64,000 nt of DNA from Modestobacter marinus (GCF_011758655.1 NZ_JAAMPA010000001.1:1674001-1738000), one strand, 5' to 3'. Positions 9,005 through 18,268 are shown, numbered from the stretch's first letter. Notes: a model not told the origin generated them from the sequence alone. Translations and numbers: made by a program.

Positions 9005-9832
9005 TCAGGCGGGTTGGACGGCGGTCTCGTCGACGAGCTCGACCGGGTCGCCGAGGGCGATGTCCCCTGGCCGCTCCACGGTGGCGTACATGCCGAGGAC
9101 CACCGCCCCGTTGTCCGGCAGGTGCGCCACCGGCGTGCTCAGGTCGGTGGCGAGCTCGCCGCGGTAGCGCACGATCGCCTTCAACGTGCCGAAGTCGACG
9201 GCTCCGCTGTCCGGGTTCTCGTTGGTCACCACGCAGCGCGGCACCGGCCCGACCACCTGCACGGTGACCCCGCCGATCCGCACGCGTCGGCCGGCCCAGG
9301 TGTCCTCCTCGTGCACGCCGCAGCCGTCCACCTCCATGAGCATCCGGAACCTGCGGTGGTCCAGCCGTTCCCCGTCGGGGGTGACCCGGCGCAGGTGCTC
9401 GAGCGTCGCGGTGGAGATCAGCGTGACCGGGTGGACGTCGACCGCGTCGCCGGGCCGGTCGACCGCGACCAGGTGCACCTCCTGCCCGACGAAGTCGCTG
9501 AGCGCAGCCGACCACGGCCCCTCCACGAGGTGCCCGTCGACGCCGCGACCGTAGAAGTCCGTGCGCACCGCCTCGCCCAGCGTGGTGGTCGGGCCCACCA
9601 CCGGTGGCCGGTCGGGGACGTGCAGTCGGAGCTGCTCGTCGCGGGGGTCGAACTCGGCGGTCAGCTGCACGAGCGGGCCGTGGTGCTTGCCGTTGAACAG
9701 CCGCCGTCGGGCGTCGACCAGGTGGAAGCGCCGGTTCTCCGGCACCCCGTTGCCGGTGACCGTCACGGACTGCGGATGGTGCAGGGCGGTGCCCTTGACC
9801 GGGGTGGTCGAGAGTCGGGAGACGAGCGGCAT
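9005..9832 (-). CDS. MOSC domain-containing protein
   Basis: A 275-residue protein with an N-terminal MOSC beta-barrel (LSTTPVKGTALHHPQSVTVT, then RRFHLVDARRRLFNGKHH) and a C-terminal MOSC domain with the conserved cysteine in PRCVVTNENPDSG. MOSC proteins bind a molybdenum cofactor sulfur and include the mARC/YcbX reductases of N-hydroxylated compounds. It lies 78 bp downstream of FmdB1 and could be read from the amide operon or from its own promoter. The ATG at 9832 follows GGAGGG closely. Confidence 0.85.
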   Translation of the reverse strand: MPLVSRLSTTPVKGTALHHPQSVTVTGNGVPENRRFHLVDARRRLFNGKHHGPLVQLTAEFDPRDEQLRLHVPDRPPVVGPTTTLGEAVRTDFYGRGVDGHLVEGPWSAALSDFVGQEVHLVAVDRPGDAVDVHPVTLISTATLEHLRRVTPDGERLDHRRFRMLMEVDGCGVHEEDTWAGRRVRIGGVTVQVVGPVPRCVVTNENPDSGAVDFGTLKAIVRYRGELATDLSTPVAHLPDNGAVVLGMYATVERPGDIALGDPVELVDETAVQPA

Positions 9833-9910
9833 GGCCCTCCGTCCGGAGCGGTGCTGGTGCCGGTGCCGGTGCTGTGGACCGTAGCCGGGGTCGGGCGGTC
9901 GCGCCGCCGC

Positions 9911-10183
9911 TCAGTGCCGGTGGGGCCCGCGGCCGGGCAGGCGTCGTCCTGCGGGCGGACCGGTGACCGCCGGCTCCCCGCTGCGGGCCCGGTCGACCCG
10001 GGCCCGGTCCGCCCGGCCGGCGTCGCGCAGCGGGCCGGTGTCGAGACCTCCGACGCCCACCCGGTACCTGCGCTGTGCCGGTCGGTCGCAGGCCGGGCAC
10101 GGCGCCACCGCGGCGGCGTCGCGCATCTGCCGGTGCAGGTCGAACGGGCCACACCCAGGGCAGTGGAACTCGTACAGCGGCAT
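9911..10183 (-). CDS. fmdB: FmdB family zinc ribbon protein (first copy)
   Basis: A 90-residue protein beginning MPLYEFHCPGCG, the hallmark of FmdB-family zinc ribbons, with the two metal knuckles CPGC and CPAC. The remaining tail is Arg/Gly/Pro-rich. FmdB was defined as a regulatory or accessory protein of the Methylophilus formamidase operon, and here it directly follows an fmdA gene. I start at the ATG at 10183 because the eight codons above it are outside the conserved fold. An accessory or regulatory role in formamidase expression is inferred from family and position. Confidence 0.8.
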   Translation of the reverse strand: MPLYEFHCPGCGPFDLHRQMRDAAAVAPCPACDRPAQRRYRVGVGGLDTGPLRDAGRADRARVDRARSGEPAVTGPPAGRRLPGRGPHRH

Positions 10184-10241
10184 GCGTGCTCCGTTCTCGG
10201 GAGGCACGGGGCGGGCCGTGGCCCGCCCCGCACCGCGCGGC

Positions 10242-11504
10242 TCAGTCGGCCGTCAGGTCCCGGCCACCGCCGGCACCACCGGGCAGGATGTTCCGGTCGA
10301 AGATCGACAGCGGGATGCTGATCGAGACCGCGCTGTTCGGGATGTCCACCACGCCGCCGATCCGGCCGTCGATCGGCGCGGCCCCCAGGAACAGGTAGGC
10401 CTGCTCGAACGTCCAGTCCATCGCCGGCATCAGGAAGTTGATCGCGTTGAGGCAGGCCTGGCGGTAGGCGACGGTCGCGTTCATGTAGTAGTTGCGGCCG
10501 TCCTCGACGCTGATCCCCTCGAAGGTGAGGAACTCCGAGTAGTTCGGCCCGACCCGGCCGGGCTTGAAGAACGGCATCGACTGCTTGTAGCGGTCCATCC
10601 CGCCCTTGATCAGGTCGAAGTGGAGGTCGATGGAGCCGGGCATCTCGATCGCGCCGCAGAAGGTGATCTCGCCGTCCCCCTGGGCGAAGTGCAGGTCGCC
10701 GATGGAGAAGAGCCCACCGGGTACGAAGACCGGCATGTAGACCCGGGTGCCCACGCCGAGGTCCTTGATGTCGACGTTGCCGCCGTGCTCCCGCGGCGGG
10801 ATCGTGCGGCAGGCCTCGGCGGCCGCCCGGTCCAGGTCCGCGCCGCTGAGCGTGCCCAGCAGCGCGTCCTTGCGCAGCGGGGGGAGGGCCAGGGCGGGCA
10901 CCTGCGGCGTGCCGGGGACGTCGCCCTCGTGGGCCGGGATGTCGCCGGTGACCCGGTCCGGGTTCTGGTCGATCAGCGCCTGCTCCCGCCGGTTCCACTC
11001 CGCCAGCAGGTCCGGCGACGGGGCGCAGCCGAACAGCCCCGGGTGGGAGTTGCCGATGAACCGCACGCCGGGAACGTGCCGGCTGGTCGTCCAGATGCCG
11101 TCGAGGTCCCAGATCGCCTTGGACGCCCCGGGCGAGTGGTCGGTGAGGAACCCGCCGCCGTTCTCCTTGGCGAAGATCCCGGTGTAGCCCCACTCCTGCT
11201 CCTGGAAGGGGCCGATGTCCACGATGTCGACGACCAGCAGGTCGCCGGGCTCCGCGCCCTCGATCGCGAAGGGCCCGCTGAGCACGTGGCACGGGTCGAT
11301 GTTCATGTCGCGGATGTCGTCGGCGTCGTCGGTGTTGCGGACCTGGTCGTCGGTCCAGTCCTTGCACTCGATCCGGTACGTCCCGCCGGGGGCGACGGTG
11401 TTGGCCGGCGGGATGTCGGGGTGCCAGCGGTTGTGGCCGGGCACCGTCTGGTCGCGCATCGGCACGCTCAGGTCGCGATTGATCTCGAAGATGACGTCGG
11501 GCAC
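10242..11504 (-). CDS. fmdA: Acetamidase/formamidase FmdA (first copy)
   Basis: A 420-residue enzyme of the FmdA/AmdA family, which hydrolyses formamide or acetamide to the acid and ammonia. The sequence shows the family blocks HNRWHPDIP near residue 24, HVLSGPFAIEGAEPGDLLVVDI (about 73-94), GFLTDHSPGASKAIWD, HPGLFGCAPS and GDLHFAQGDGEITFCGAIE. Length is normal for the family. It lies 41 bp downstream of a second fmdA-like gene with the same blocks and just upstream of FmdB1. The difference in the SHPGLFGCAPS region relative to its neighbour suggests different amide preference. Confidence 0.92.
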   Translation of the reverse strand: MPDVIFEINRDLSVPMRDQTVPGHNRWHPDIPPANTVAPGGTYRIECKDWTDDQVRNTDDADDIRDMNIDPCHVLSGPFAIEGAEPGDLLVVDIVDIGPFQEQEWGYTGIFAKENGGGFLTDHSPGASKAIWDLDGIWTTSRHVPGVRFIGNSHPGLFGCAPSPDLLAEWNRREQALIDQNPDRVTGDIPAHEGDVPGTPQVPALALPPLRKDALLGTLSGADLDRAAAEACRTIPPREHGGNVDIKDLGVGTRVYMPVFVPGGLFSIGDLHFAQGDGEITFCGAIEMPGSIDLHFDLIKGGMDRYKQSMPFFKPGRVGPNYSEFLTFEGISVEDGRNYYMNATVAYRQACLNAINFLMPAMDWTFEQAYLFLGAAPIDGRIGGVVDIPNSAVSISIPLSIFDRNILPGGAGGGRDLTAD

Positions 11505-11545
11505 GGGAGCTCCTCAGGCCAGGCGGACGGGGTGGACGGACGTGC

Positions 11546-12799
11546 TCAGAAGCTCGACCGGGGGACGCCCGTGCCGGGGTCGATCCGCGTCGGCCCGGAC
11601 GCCGAGGGGGTGACGTCGACGTCGAAGATCGCGGTCGGGAGGTAGACCGTGGCGCAGGAGTTCGGGATGTCGACCACCCCGGACAGCCGCCCCTCGATCG
11701 GCGCGGCGCCGAGGATCATGTACGCCTGCTCGGGCGACCAGCCGAACTTCGTCAGGTAGTCGATCGCGTGCAGGCAGGCCCGCTGGTAGGACAGGTGCGA
11801 GTCCAGGTAGCGCTGCTCGTCGTCCAGCGTCACCGATGTCCCGGAGAAGGCCAGCCACCTCTCGTACCGGGGGTCGACGTTGCCCGGCATGAAGATGGCG
11901 TTCTCGCCCACCCCGTAGGTCTCCATGCCGCCCTTGATCAGGTCGACGTGCAGGTCGATGAAGCCGCCCATCTCGATGGCCCCGCAGAAGGTGATCTCGC
12001 CGTCCCCCTGGGAGAAGTGCAGGTCGCCCAGCGACAGCTTCGCCCCGGGCACGTAGACGGGGTAGAAGACCCGGCTGCCCTTGGTCAGGTTCTTGATGTC
12101 CTGGTTGCCGCCGTTCTCCCGGGGCGGCGCGGTGCGGGCGGCCTCACCGGCGACGCGGTCGTACTCCGCGCCGGTCAGCCCGGAGAGGATGGCGTCCTGG
12201 GGGAGGGGCGGCAGGGCCAGCGGTGGCACCCGGTCGGGGTCGGTGGCGATCAGCGCACCCTCGCGCCGGTTCCAGCGGGCCAGCAACTCCGCGGACGGCG
12301 CGGTGCCCATCAGGCCGGGGTGCACGATGCCGGTGAAGGACACGTGCGGGACGTGCCGGGAGGTCGCCGTCTGCCCGGCGAAGTCCCAGATCACCTTGTA
12401 GGCGTCCGGGAACTGGTCGGTCAGGAAGCCGCCGCCGTTCTGCCGGGCGAAGATGCCGGTGTAGCCCCAGCCCTGCCCGGCCAGCGGGCCGGAGTCCTCC
12501 TGCGGGATCGGCCCGACGTCGAGGATGTCCACGATCAGCAGGTCACCGGGCTCGGCGCCCTCCACGGCGAAGGGCCCGCTGAGCACGTGCACCGTGGACA
12601 GCGGCGCGTCCCGGACGTCGTCGGCGGAGTCGTCGTTGTGGATCGCCCCGTCGAACCACTCGCGGCAGTCGACCCGGAAGGTGTCCCCCGGGCGCACCGT
12701 CACCTGGGCCGGGATGTCGGGGTGCCAGCGGTTGTGGCCGATGTGCTGCTGGTCGGTGAACGGCTTGCTGGAGTCGAGGGGGAACAGGCGCTCGGGCAT
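11546..12799 (-). CDS. Acetamidase/formamidase family protein (second copy)
   Basis: A 417-residue paralogue of the adjacent FmdA, sharing HNRWHPDIPAQ, HVLSGPFAVEGAEPGDLLIVDI, NGGGFLTDQFPDAYKVIWD, HPGLMGTAPS and GDLHFSQGDGEITFCGAIE. The two copies clearly come from a tandem duplication but have diverged throughout. Compared with copy one it has an extra PIPQEDSGPLAGQG insert near residue 105 and lacks the segment after DPDRV. It sits between the AmiS/UreI channel and FmdA1, all on the minus strand. A distinct short-chain amide is the likely substrate. Confidence 0.9.
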   Translation of the reverse strand: MPERLFPLDSSKPFTDQQHIGHNRWHPDIPAQVTVRPGDTFRVDCREWFDGAIHNDDSADDVRDAPLSTVHVLSGPFAVEGAEPGDLLIVDILDVGPIPQEDSGPLAGQGWGYTGIFARQNGGGFLTDQFPDAYKVIWDFAGQTATSRHVPHVSFTGIVHPGLMGTAPSAELLARWNRREGALIATDPDRVPPLALPPLPQDAILSGLTGAEYDRVAGEAARTAPPRENGGNQDIKNLTKGSRVFYPVYVPGAKLSLGDLHFSQGDGEITFCGAIEMGGFIDLHVDLIKGGMETYGVGENAIFMPGNVDPRYERWLAFSGTSVTLDDEQRYLDSHLSYQRACLHAIDYLTKFGWSPEQAYMILGAAPIEGRLSGVVDIPNSCATVYLPTAIFDVDVTPSASGPTRIDPGTGVPRSSF

Positions 12800-12863
12800 G
12801 GTCTGGCTCCTGGGCTCGGGTCTGGCTGCGGATGCGGTCGGCCGACGACTCGGGGGCGGGGCC

Positions 12864-13523
12864 TCACCTCCGCCGGTGGGCCGGCGCGGGCTGTTCCGCG
12901 GGCTGCTCCTGCACGACGTTGCCGTGCATCTGGGTGCGCCGTTCCCGGAGAGCGGGGAACGCGGCCAGGGAGAGCAGCAGGAGGACGGCGAGCAGGACCG
13001 CCCACGTCGTCACGTTGTCCGCCCAGACGCCGGTCATCAGCAGGAACGCCGGGATGGCGCAGGTCAGGACCCCGGCGACGACGGCGACGAGCCCGGTGAA
13101 CCGGGTGAGCTCCTCCCGCTTGAGCCCCAGCACCAGGAAGAACAGCGCCCACAGCACCGCCCAGTACAGCCAGATGACCCCGAACGCCGGGTCGTCGAGC
13201 CGGCCGAAGTTCAGGCCCGCGTAGACCACGGCGCAGCCCGCCACGAACGCGGAGAACCAGCCGAGCCCGGTGCCGTCCAGACCGCGGGTCAGGTTCAGGC
13301 CCACGTACAGGTAGGTGAAGCCGAACAGGTAGAGCCCCGAGGCGCCGAGGACCACGTCCGGATCGCCGCCGGAGGTGACGATCAGGTAGGTCGGCGTGAA
13401 GACCTGCAGCCCGCCGACGAAGAAGTTCAGCGGCGCGGCCGCCCGGCCGTCCACCCGGCCCAGCAGCATCAGGCCGTTCACGATGAGGACCGCTCCGACG
13501 TACAGCAGACCGACACTGGCCAT
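12864..13523 (-). CDS. AmiS/UreI family amide/urea channel
   Basis: A 219-residue integral membrane protein with six evident hydrophobic segments (for example ASVGLLYVGAVLIVNGLMLL and VIWLYWAVLWALFFLVLG) and a hydrophilic C-terminal tail. The LNFFVGGLQVFTPTYL block is characteristic of AmiS/UreI, hexameric channels for urea or short amides. It lies in the formamidase operon, so it most likely admits formamide or acetamide. The start follows GGGAGGG. Length fits the family. Confidence 0.9.
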   Translation of the reverse strand: MASVGLLYVGAVLIVNGLMLLGRVDGRAAAPLNFFVGGLQVFTPTYLIVTSGGDPDVVLGASGLYLFGFTYLYVGLNLTRGLDGTGLGWFSAFVAGCAVVYAGLNFGRLDDPAFGVIWLYWAVLWALFFLVLGLKREELTRFTGLVAVVAGVLTCAIPAFLLMTGVWADNVTTWAVLLAVLLLLSLAAFPALRERRTQMHGNVVQEQPAEQPAPAHRRR

Positions 13524-13586
13524 CTCGATCCCTCCCTTCTGTGCAGTCGATCGGGGTCCCCGTCGGTTCCTGCGGAGGGCCCGGCC

Positions 13587-13910
13587 TCAGGGGCGGGGCA
13601 GCCGGCTCAGGGCCGGGTTGCTCAGCACGTCGGCCCGCCGAGTCGGACCCGGCCGCCGGGGCGGCGCGGAGACCACGTCGGGCTGGTCGCGGGTGCGCTC
13701 GGTCCGGTCGATCAGGGCACGGCGCACCGGGGACCCGAACGAGAGGCGCGGTGCGGTGAACACGCGCGTGGCGGCCGAGCCGCAGGCCGGGCACTCGACC
13801 GCGGCGGGAGCGGTGCCCATCGGGCGGTGGGCCTCGGTCGTGCCGTGGTCGGGGCAGCGGTACAGGTAGACGGCGATGTCGGACCTCCGGGTGCACCGGC
13901 GGAGGGGCAC
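13587..13910 (-). CDS. FmdB family zinc ribbon protein (second copy), start uncertain
   Basis: The conserved part reads AVYLYRCPDHG, then VECPACGSAATRVFTAP, an FmdB-type zinc ribbon in which the first knuckle is CPDH rather than CPxC. A basic tail follows. Similarity begins where an ATC codon (13877) occupies the position of the usual start, 6 nt after a perfect GGAGG. The nearest canonical in-frame start is a GTG at 13910, used here, which adds 11 residues. It is the first gene of the amide operon (FmdB2, AmiS, FmdA2, FmdA1, FmdB1) and is divergent from the MFS carrier across about 260 bp. Confidence 0.65.
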   Translation of the reverse strand: MPLRRCTRRSDIAVYLYRCPDHGTTEAHRPMGTAPAAVECPACGSAATRVFTAPRLSFGSPVRRALIDRTERTRDQPDVVSAPPRRPGPTRRADVLSNPALSRLPRP

Positions 13911-14172
13911 TCGGCCCTCCGGACCAGGGGGACCCTCGTCCCGCCCGGAGAAGGCGGTCAAGGCGGTGGCGCTCCGGGGCGGATCACCGTGTCGCCGTCC
14001 GGCGGCGTGGCGTGACGGAGCGGCTGGAGGTCGTCCGGCATGTCGGGACGACGGTCGAACAGCGGACCGGACTGTCCTCTGGCAGGGGCATGCCACCCTC
14101 GCTTGACGGGTCCTGACCACGCCGGGACGGTGGGCCGCGTCCACCGCTGCCGAGCCCCGGAGGGTCCCCAGG

Positions 14173-15330
14173 GTGGAGCGACCCGTCGTGTCCGGTGTGG
14201 TGGCGAACCTCGCCGCCGGGACGCTGTTCGGCTGGAGCCTGGTCGCCGAGCAGGCGACCGCGGATGTCGGCGCACCGGGCTCCGCGGGGCCCGCCGTCTT
14301 CGCGGTCGCGATCGCCGTGTTCACGGTCGCGCTGCTGGCCGCCGGTCGTGCGCTGCCCGTGGTGGGGCCCCGGCGGCTGCTCGGCGGTGCTGCCGGGCTG
14401 GCTGCCGCCGGGCTCGGCGGTGCGGCGGCAGGAGAGCACCCGGCGGCGCTGTGGGGTGGGATCGGTCTGCTGCTCGGCGCCGCGAGCGGGGCGGCCTACG
14501 GCGTCGCGGTCTCGCTCGCGGCCCGGTCGCCCGTGCACGCGCGCGGGACGGCGACCGGCCTGGTCGTCGCTGCCTACGCCGCGGGGCCGGTGCTGCTGGG
14601 GTTGGCAGCTCCCGCGGCCCTCTCCGCCGTGGGCTGGCGGACGTGCCTGGGCGCGCTGGCGCTGGCGGTCGGCGGTCTGCTGGCGGCAGCGGCCCTGCTC
14701 GCCCCCGCGGACCGGCCGGAGCGCCGGCAGGCGGGGGGTGGGCCGCTTCCGAGGCGCACCCTGTCGCTGCTCTGGGTGCTCTTCGCCGGTGGTGCGGCGC
14801 CCGGACTCGTGGTCTTCGCCATGGCCGCCCCGCTGGCCGCCGACCGCGGCCTGGGCCCGGGTGCGGCCGGTGCGGCCGTCTCGCTGCTGGCCGCCGGGAA
14901 CCTGGTCGGCCGGCTGGCGTCCGGCTGGTGGTCCGACCGGATCGGCCGGACGAAGGCCCTGGCGGTGGCGCTGGGCGTCGCCGTCGGCTCGGCAGGGGGC
15001 CTCGGTGGCCCGACGGCCCCCTGGCTCGTCCTCGGTGCGTTCACCGGCACGGGGCTCGCCTACGGCGCGATCTCCGCGCTGGTCCCCGCGGCCACGGCGG
15101 ACCGGGTCGGGGCGCACGCCTTCCCCAGGGCCTACGGCCGGGTCTTCACGGCCTGGGGTTGCGCGGGACTCGCGGCGCCGCTCGCCGGCGGGATTGCGAC
15201 CGGCGCCGGGGCGCAGCGACCCGTCCTCGCCGTGATCGCGGTCGGGTCGCTGGTCCCGGCGGCGGCAGCCCTGTGGCTGCTGGCCGGATCGGGCCGGACC
15301 TCCCCCGGTGTACCCGGAGGCGGCTCGTGA
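14173..15330 (+). CDS. MFS transporter, OFA (oxalate/formate antiporter)-like
   Basis: A 385-residue protein with about 12 hydrophobic segments and the MFS A-like motif GWWSDRIGRTKAL between the sixth and eighth helices. The small, alanine-rich helices and the FTGTGLAYGAISALVPAATADRVG region resemble the oxalate/formate antiporter branch. The GTG at 14173 has GGAGGG 8 nt upstream. It is divergent from the formamidase operon; formamide hydrolysis makes formate, so export or exchange of formate is a sensible inference. Substrate assignment is tentative. Confidence 0.75.
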   Translation: MERPVVSGVVANLAAGTLFGWSLVAEQATADVGAPGSAGPAVFAVAIAVFTVALLAAGRALPVVGPRRLLGGAAGLAAAGLGGAAAGEHPAALWGGIGLLLGAASGAAYGVAVSLAARSPVHARGTATGLVVAAYAAGPVLLGLAAPAALSAVGWRTCLGALALAVGGLLAAAALLAPADRPERRQAGGGPLPRRTLSLLWVLFAGGAAPGLVVFAMAAPLAADRGLGPGAAGAAVSLLAAGNLVGRLASGWWSDRIGRTKALAVALGVAVGSAGGLGGPTAPWLVLGAFTGTGLAYGAISALVPAATADRVGAHAFPRAYGRVFTAWGCAGLAAPLAGGIATGAGAQRPVLAVIAVGSLVPAAAALWLLAGSGRTSPGVPGGGS

Positions 15331-15504
15331 CGTCCGCTGCCCGGAGCTCCCCGACCCGACCACACCTCCGCGTCGCACGCCTCGGGCGGGACCGGTCCGT
15401 CACCGATCGGGGAGTGTTGCCTCCGTCACGTAGTGGGTGCATCGGCGTGCCTGTTACCCGACAGTAGGGGCGCACCGGACTCCCCGACCCAGGAGGCACC
15501 GACG

Positions 15505-16773
15505 ATGACGTCGACCGCCAGCCGCCCCGCCGAGACCGCCGAGACCTGGCTGCCCGAGCCGCCCGTCCTGCACTCCCCGTGGCACACCCCCGCTCGAGCC
15601 GCGCTGATGGAGCAGGCCCGCCGGTTCGCCATGGACGAGGTGCTGCCGGTCGCGAACGAGCTCGACCCGCAGAAGGGGGAGATCCCGCAGCACCTGCTGG
15701 AACGGCTCGGCGAGCTGGGGTGGTTCGGCATCACCGTCCCCGCGGTCGACGGCGGGCTGGGCCTCGGCGTCTTCGAGTACTGCATGGTCAGCGAGGAGCT
15801 GGCCCGGGCCTGGATGAGCGTGGCCAGCATCCTGGCCCGGTCCCAGGGCATGGGGACGGCGGTCGCCGACCCCGACCGCCACCGGGAGCTGCTGCGGCGC
15901 AGCGCCGGTGGGTCCTGGATCGGCGCGGTCGCCCTGTCCGAGCCCGAGGCCGGCTCGGACCTGGCCAACGTGCAGACCCGCGCCGTCCTCGACGGGGACG
16001 AGTGGGTGGTCACCGGGCACAAGCGCTGGTGCGGCAACGCCAAGGCCGCCGACTTCATCCAGGTGCTGGTCCGGGTGGCCGACCCGCAGCCGGGGGAGTC
16101 CCGCTCCCGGGGGCTGCGGAACCTGCTGCTGGTCAAGGAACGCGGCTCGTTCCCCCCGGGGCTGTCCGGCTACGCCATCGACAAGGTCGGCTACCACGGC
16201 TTCCTGACCTGGGACCTCACCTTCGACCAGGTCCGCATCCCGGCCACGGACCTGATCGTCGGCCCGGGTGAGGGTGGCGGGTCCGACAGCAGCGGCGACT
16301 CCGGCGCCGGCTTCCGCGAGGCCCAGGCGTTCCTGAACACCGCCCGGGTGCACACCGCCGCCCGCGCCGTCGGCCTGGCCCGAGCCGCGGTCGAGGACTG
16401 CGTGCGCTACCTGCAGGAGCGCGTCCAGTTCGGGCACCCGATCGGCGACTTCCAGGCGCTGCGCTTCGCGCTCGCCGACATGGCCGCCGAGGTGGAGCAG
16501 GCACGGGCGTTCTACCGCCAGGTGGCGCACCTGCTCGACGAGGGCGTGCCGTGCGAGAAGGAGGCCGCGATGGTGAAGCTGCAGGCCACCGAGATGGCGG
16601 TGCGGGTCACCAACCAGGCCATGCAGCTGCACGGCGGCAACGGCTACACCACCGAGCGCCAGGTCGAGCGGCACTGGCGGGACGCCCGGCTGACCACGAT
16701 CTTCGAGGGCACCAGCGAGATCCAGAAGCGGATCATCAGCAACCGGATGCTGCCGCGCAGCCCGCTGAGCTGA
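15505..16773 (+). CDS. Acyl-CoA dehydrogenase family protein
   Basis: A 422-residue flavoprotein with the standard three-domain order: an N-terminal helical domain, a middle beta domain (GAVALSEPEAGSDLANVQT, with the FAD and substrate loops) and a C-terminal helical bundle. The C-terminus shows MQLHGGNGYTTERQVERHWRD and IFEGTSEIQ, the latter with the usual catalytic Glu position of short/medium-chain enzymes. The ATG at 15505 follows AGGAGG by 8 nt. The 174-bp gap above includes the dyad CTGTTACCCGACAG (15451-15464), a possible TetR-type operator. The acyl substrate is unknown. Confidence 0.9.
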   Translation: MTSTASRPAETAETWLPEPPVLHSPWHTPARAALMEQARRFAMDEVLPVANELDPQKGEIPQHLLERLGELGWFGITVPAVDGGLGLGVFEYCMVSEELARAWMSVASILARSQGMGTAVADPDRHRELLRRSAGGSWIGAVALSEPEAGSDLANVQTRAVLDGDEWVVTGHKRWCGNAKAADFIQVLVRVADPQPGESRSRGLRNLLLVKERGSFPPGLSGYAIDKVGYHGFLTWDLTFDQVRIPATDLIVGPGEGGGSDSSGDSGAGFREAQAFLNTARVHTAARAVGLARAAVEDCVRYLQERVQFGHPIGDFQALRFALADMAAEVEQARAFYRQVAHLLDEGVPCEKEAAMVKLQATEMAVRVTNQAMQLHGGNGYTTERQVERHWRDARLTTIFEGTSEIQKRIISNRMLPRSPLS

Positions 16774-16887
16774 GGCGCGCCCTCGTCCCCGGTCCGTGAG
16801 TCGGTGGGGTCGGCCCCGTGTCGGGAGCGGCTCCACGGGGCAGTGTGCAGCCGAAGCGCCCCCGGAGCCGACCTGAGACCAGGCGAT

Positions 16888-16926
16888 GGACACCGGGCGG
16901 CCCAGGCGTGCCTCCGCCCGGTGTCC
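16888..16926 (+). terminator. Hairpin terminator after the acyl-CoA dehydrogenase gene
   Basis: A perfect 13-bp stem (GGACACCGGGCGG at 16888-16900 and its complement at 16914-16926) with a 13-nt loop lies about 115 bp after the acyl-CoA dehydrogenase stop and 74 bp before the next start. The rest of the 226-bp gap shows nothing else recognisable. Confidence 0.6.
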
Positions 16927-16999
16927 GGGGGGCGCCCTCCTCAGCCACGGGAGAACGCGTCACCGACCGGACGACCAGCGCCGGTGAAGGAGGACGGCA

Positions 17000-18268
17000 A
17001 TGGCCTCGGACGTCACGAACGAGCACCCGGCCGAACCGCCGGCCGGTCCCTCGCCGGACCGCCGGGCGGGGGCATCGACCGACCCCGGGGTCCCCCGAGG
17101 TGTCCGGACGGCGGGCATGTGGTGCGTCTGGACGCTGGCGATCGGCGCCGTCGTCTACTTCGCGGTGCAGCTGGCCGTCGTCCTGGGCACCGTGCTGCTC
17201 ACCTTCCTGGTCGGGCTGCTGCTCACCGCCCTGCTGCGGCCGGTGGCCTCCTGGCTGGACCGGACCGGACTCCCGCGCCTGGCGGCCACCTGGCTGGTGA
17301 TGGTGCTCTTCCTCGTCCTCCTGGGCGGGGTCCTCTACTTCCTGCAGCAACGGGTCGCCCGGGAGTGGACGAGCCTGCGCCCCACCCTGGTCACCGGGCT
17401 GGACCGGGTGCGCACCAGCCTCGTGGACACGCTCGGCCTGCCCCAGCAGCGGGTCGACTCGGTCATCGACGGGCTGATCGGCCAGCTGACGGGCGGGTTC
17501 GGGGGCGGCGCCGGCGGGCCGGGGATGGTGGTGACCGGTGCCACGACCGCGGTCACCGTCGCGGCCTCCCTGGTCCTCGCCCTGTTCACCGCCTTCTGGC
17601 TCGTCTACGACGGCGCCCGGATCTGGCGGCTGTGCCTCCGGATCGTGCCGGCCGACCGCCGGGCGGCCGCCGATGCCGCGGGGAACGGGGCCTGGCACAC
17701 CCTGGGTGGTTACCTGCGGGGCACCACGGTCGTCGCGCTGATCGACGCCATCGGCATCGGGGTGGCGCTGGTGGTCATCGGCGTGCCGCTGGCCTTCGCC
17801 CTGGCCGTGCTGACGTTCCTCGGCGCCTACATCCCGGTCGTCGGGGCGTTCGTGGCGGGGCTCGCCGCCGTCGTGGTGGCGTTCGCCTCCGGCGGGCTGA
17901 CCGACGCCCTGCTCGTGCTCGGTGCGGTGGTCGTGGTGCAGCAGATCGAAGGCAACCTCCTGCAGCCGCTGATCATGCGGCGGACCGTGTTCCTCCACCC
18001 GCTGGGGATCGTCTACGCCCTCACCGTCGGCGGGCTGCTGTGGGGGATCGGCGGGGCGGTGATCGCCGTGCCGCTGACCGCCGTCGTGTACGCGATCGCC
18101 GTGGCCCTGGCCGGGCGGCACGGCGACGAGGACCCCGACCCCCGACCGCGGGGACTCCGCCTCCGGGCCGGTGGTGCCACTCGTGCGGAGCTGTCGTCCC
18201 CCGATGGCCGGCCGGCCGGTGGACCTAGCCGCCGGGACGGGGCGGCGGAGACGTCCGGGGGCTCCTGA
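17000..18268 (+). CDS. AI-2E family transporter
   Basis: A 422-residue membrane protein of the AI-2E (PerM/TqsA) family. Pairs of hydrophobic helices near residues 35-110 are followed by a polar central region and a second group containing the family block GAYIPVVGAFVAGL and VVVVQQIEGNLLQPLIM, then the terminal LTVGGLLWGIGGAVIAVPL. Family members export small molecules or act in Na+/H+ exchange; no substrate can be predicted. The hydrophilic C-terminal tail overlaps the convergent sensor kinase gene by 44 bp. Confidence 0.88.
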   Translation: MASDVTNEHPAEPPAGPSPDRRAGASTDPGVPRGVRTAGMWCVWTLAIGAVVYFAVQLAVVLGTVLLTFLVGLLLTALLRPVASWLDRTGLPRLAATWLVMVLFLVLLGGVLYFLQQRVAREWTSLRPTLVTGLDRVRTSLVDTLGLPQQRVDSVIDGLIGQLTGGFGGGAGGPGMVVTGATTAVTVAASLVLALFTAFWLVYDGARIWRLCLRIVPADRRAAADAAGNGAWHTLGGYLRGTTVVALIDAIGIGVALVVIGVPLAFALAVLTFLGAYIPVVGAFVAGLAAVVVAFASGGLTDALLVLGAVVVVQQIEGNLLQPLIMRRTVFLHPLGIVYALTVGGLLWGIGGAVIAVPLTAVVYAIAVALAGRHGDEDPDPRPRGLRLRAGGATRAELSSPDGRPAGGPSRRDGAAETSGGS

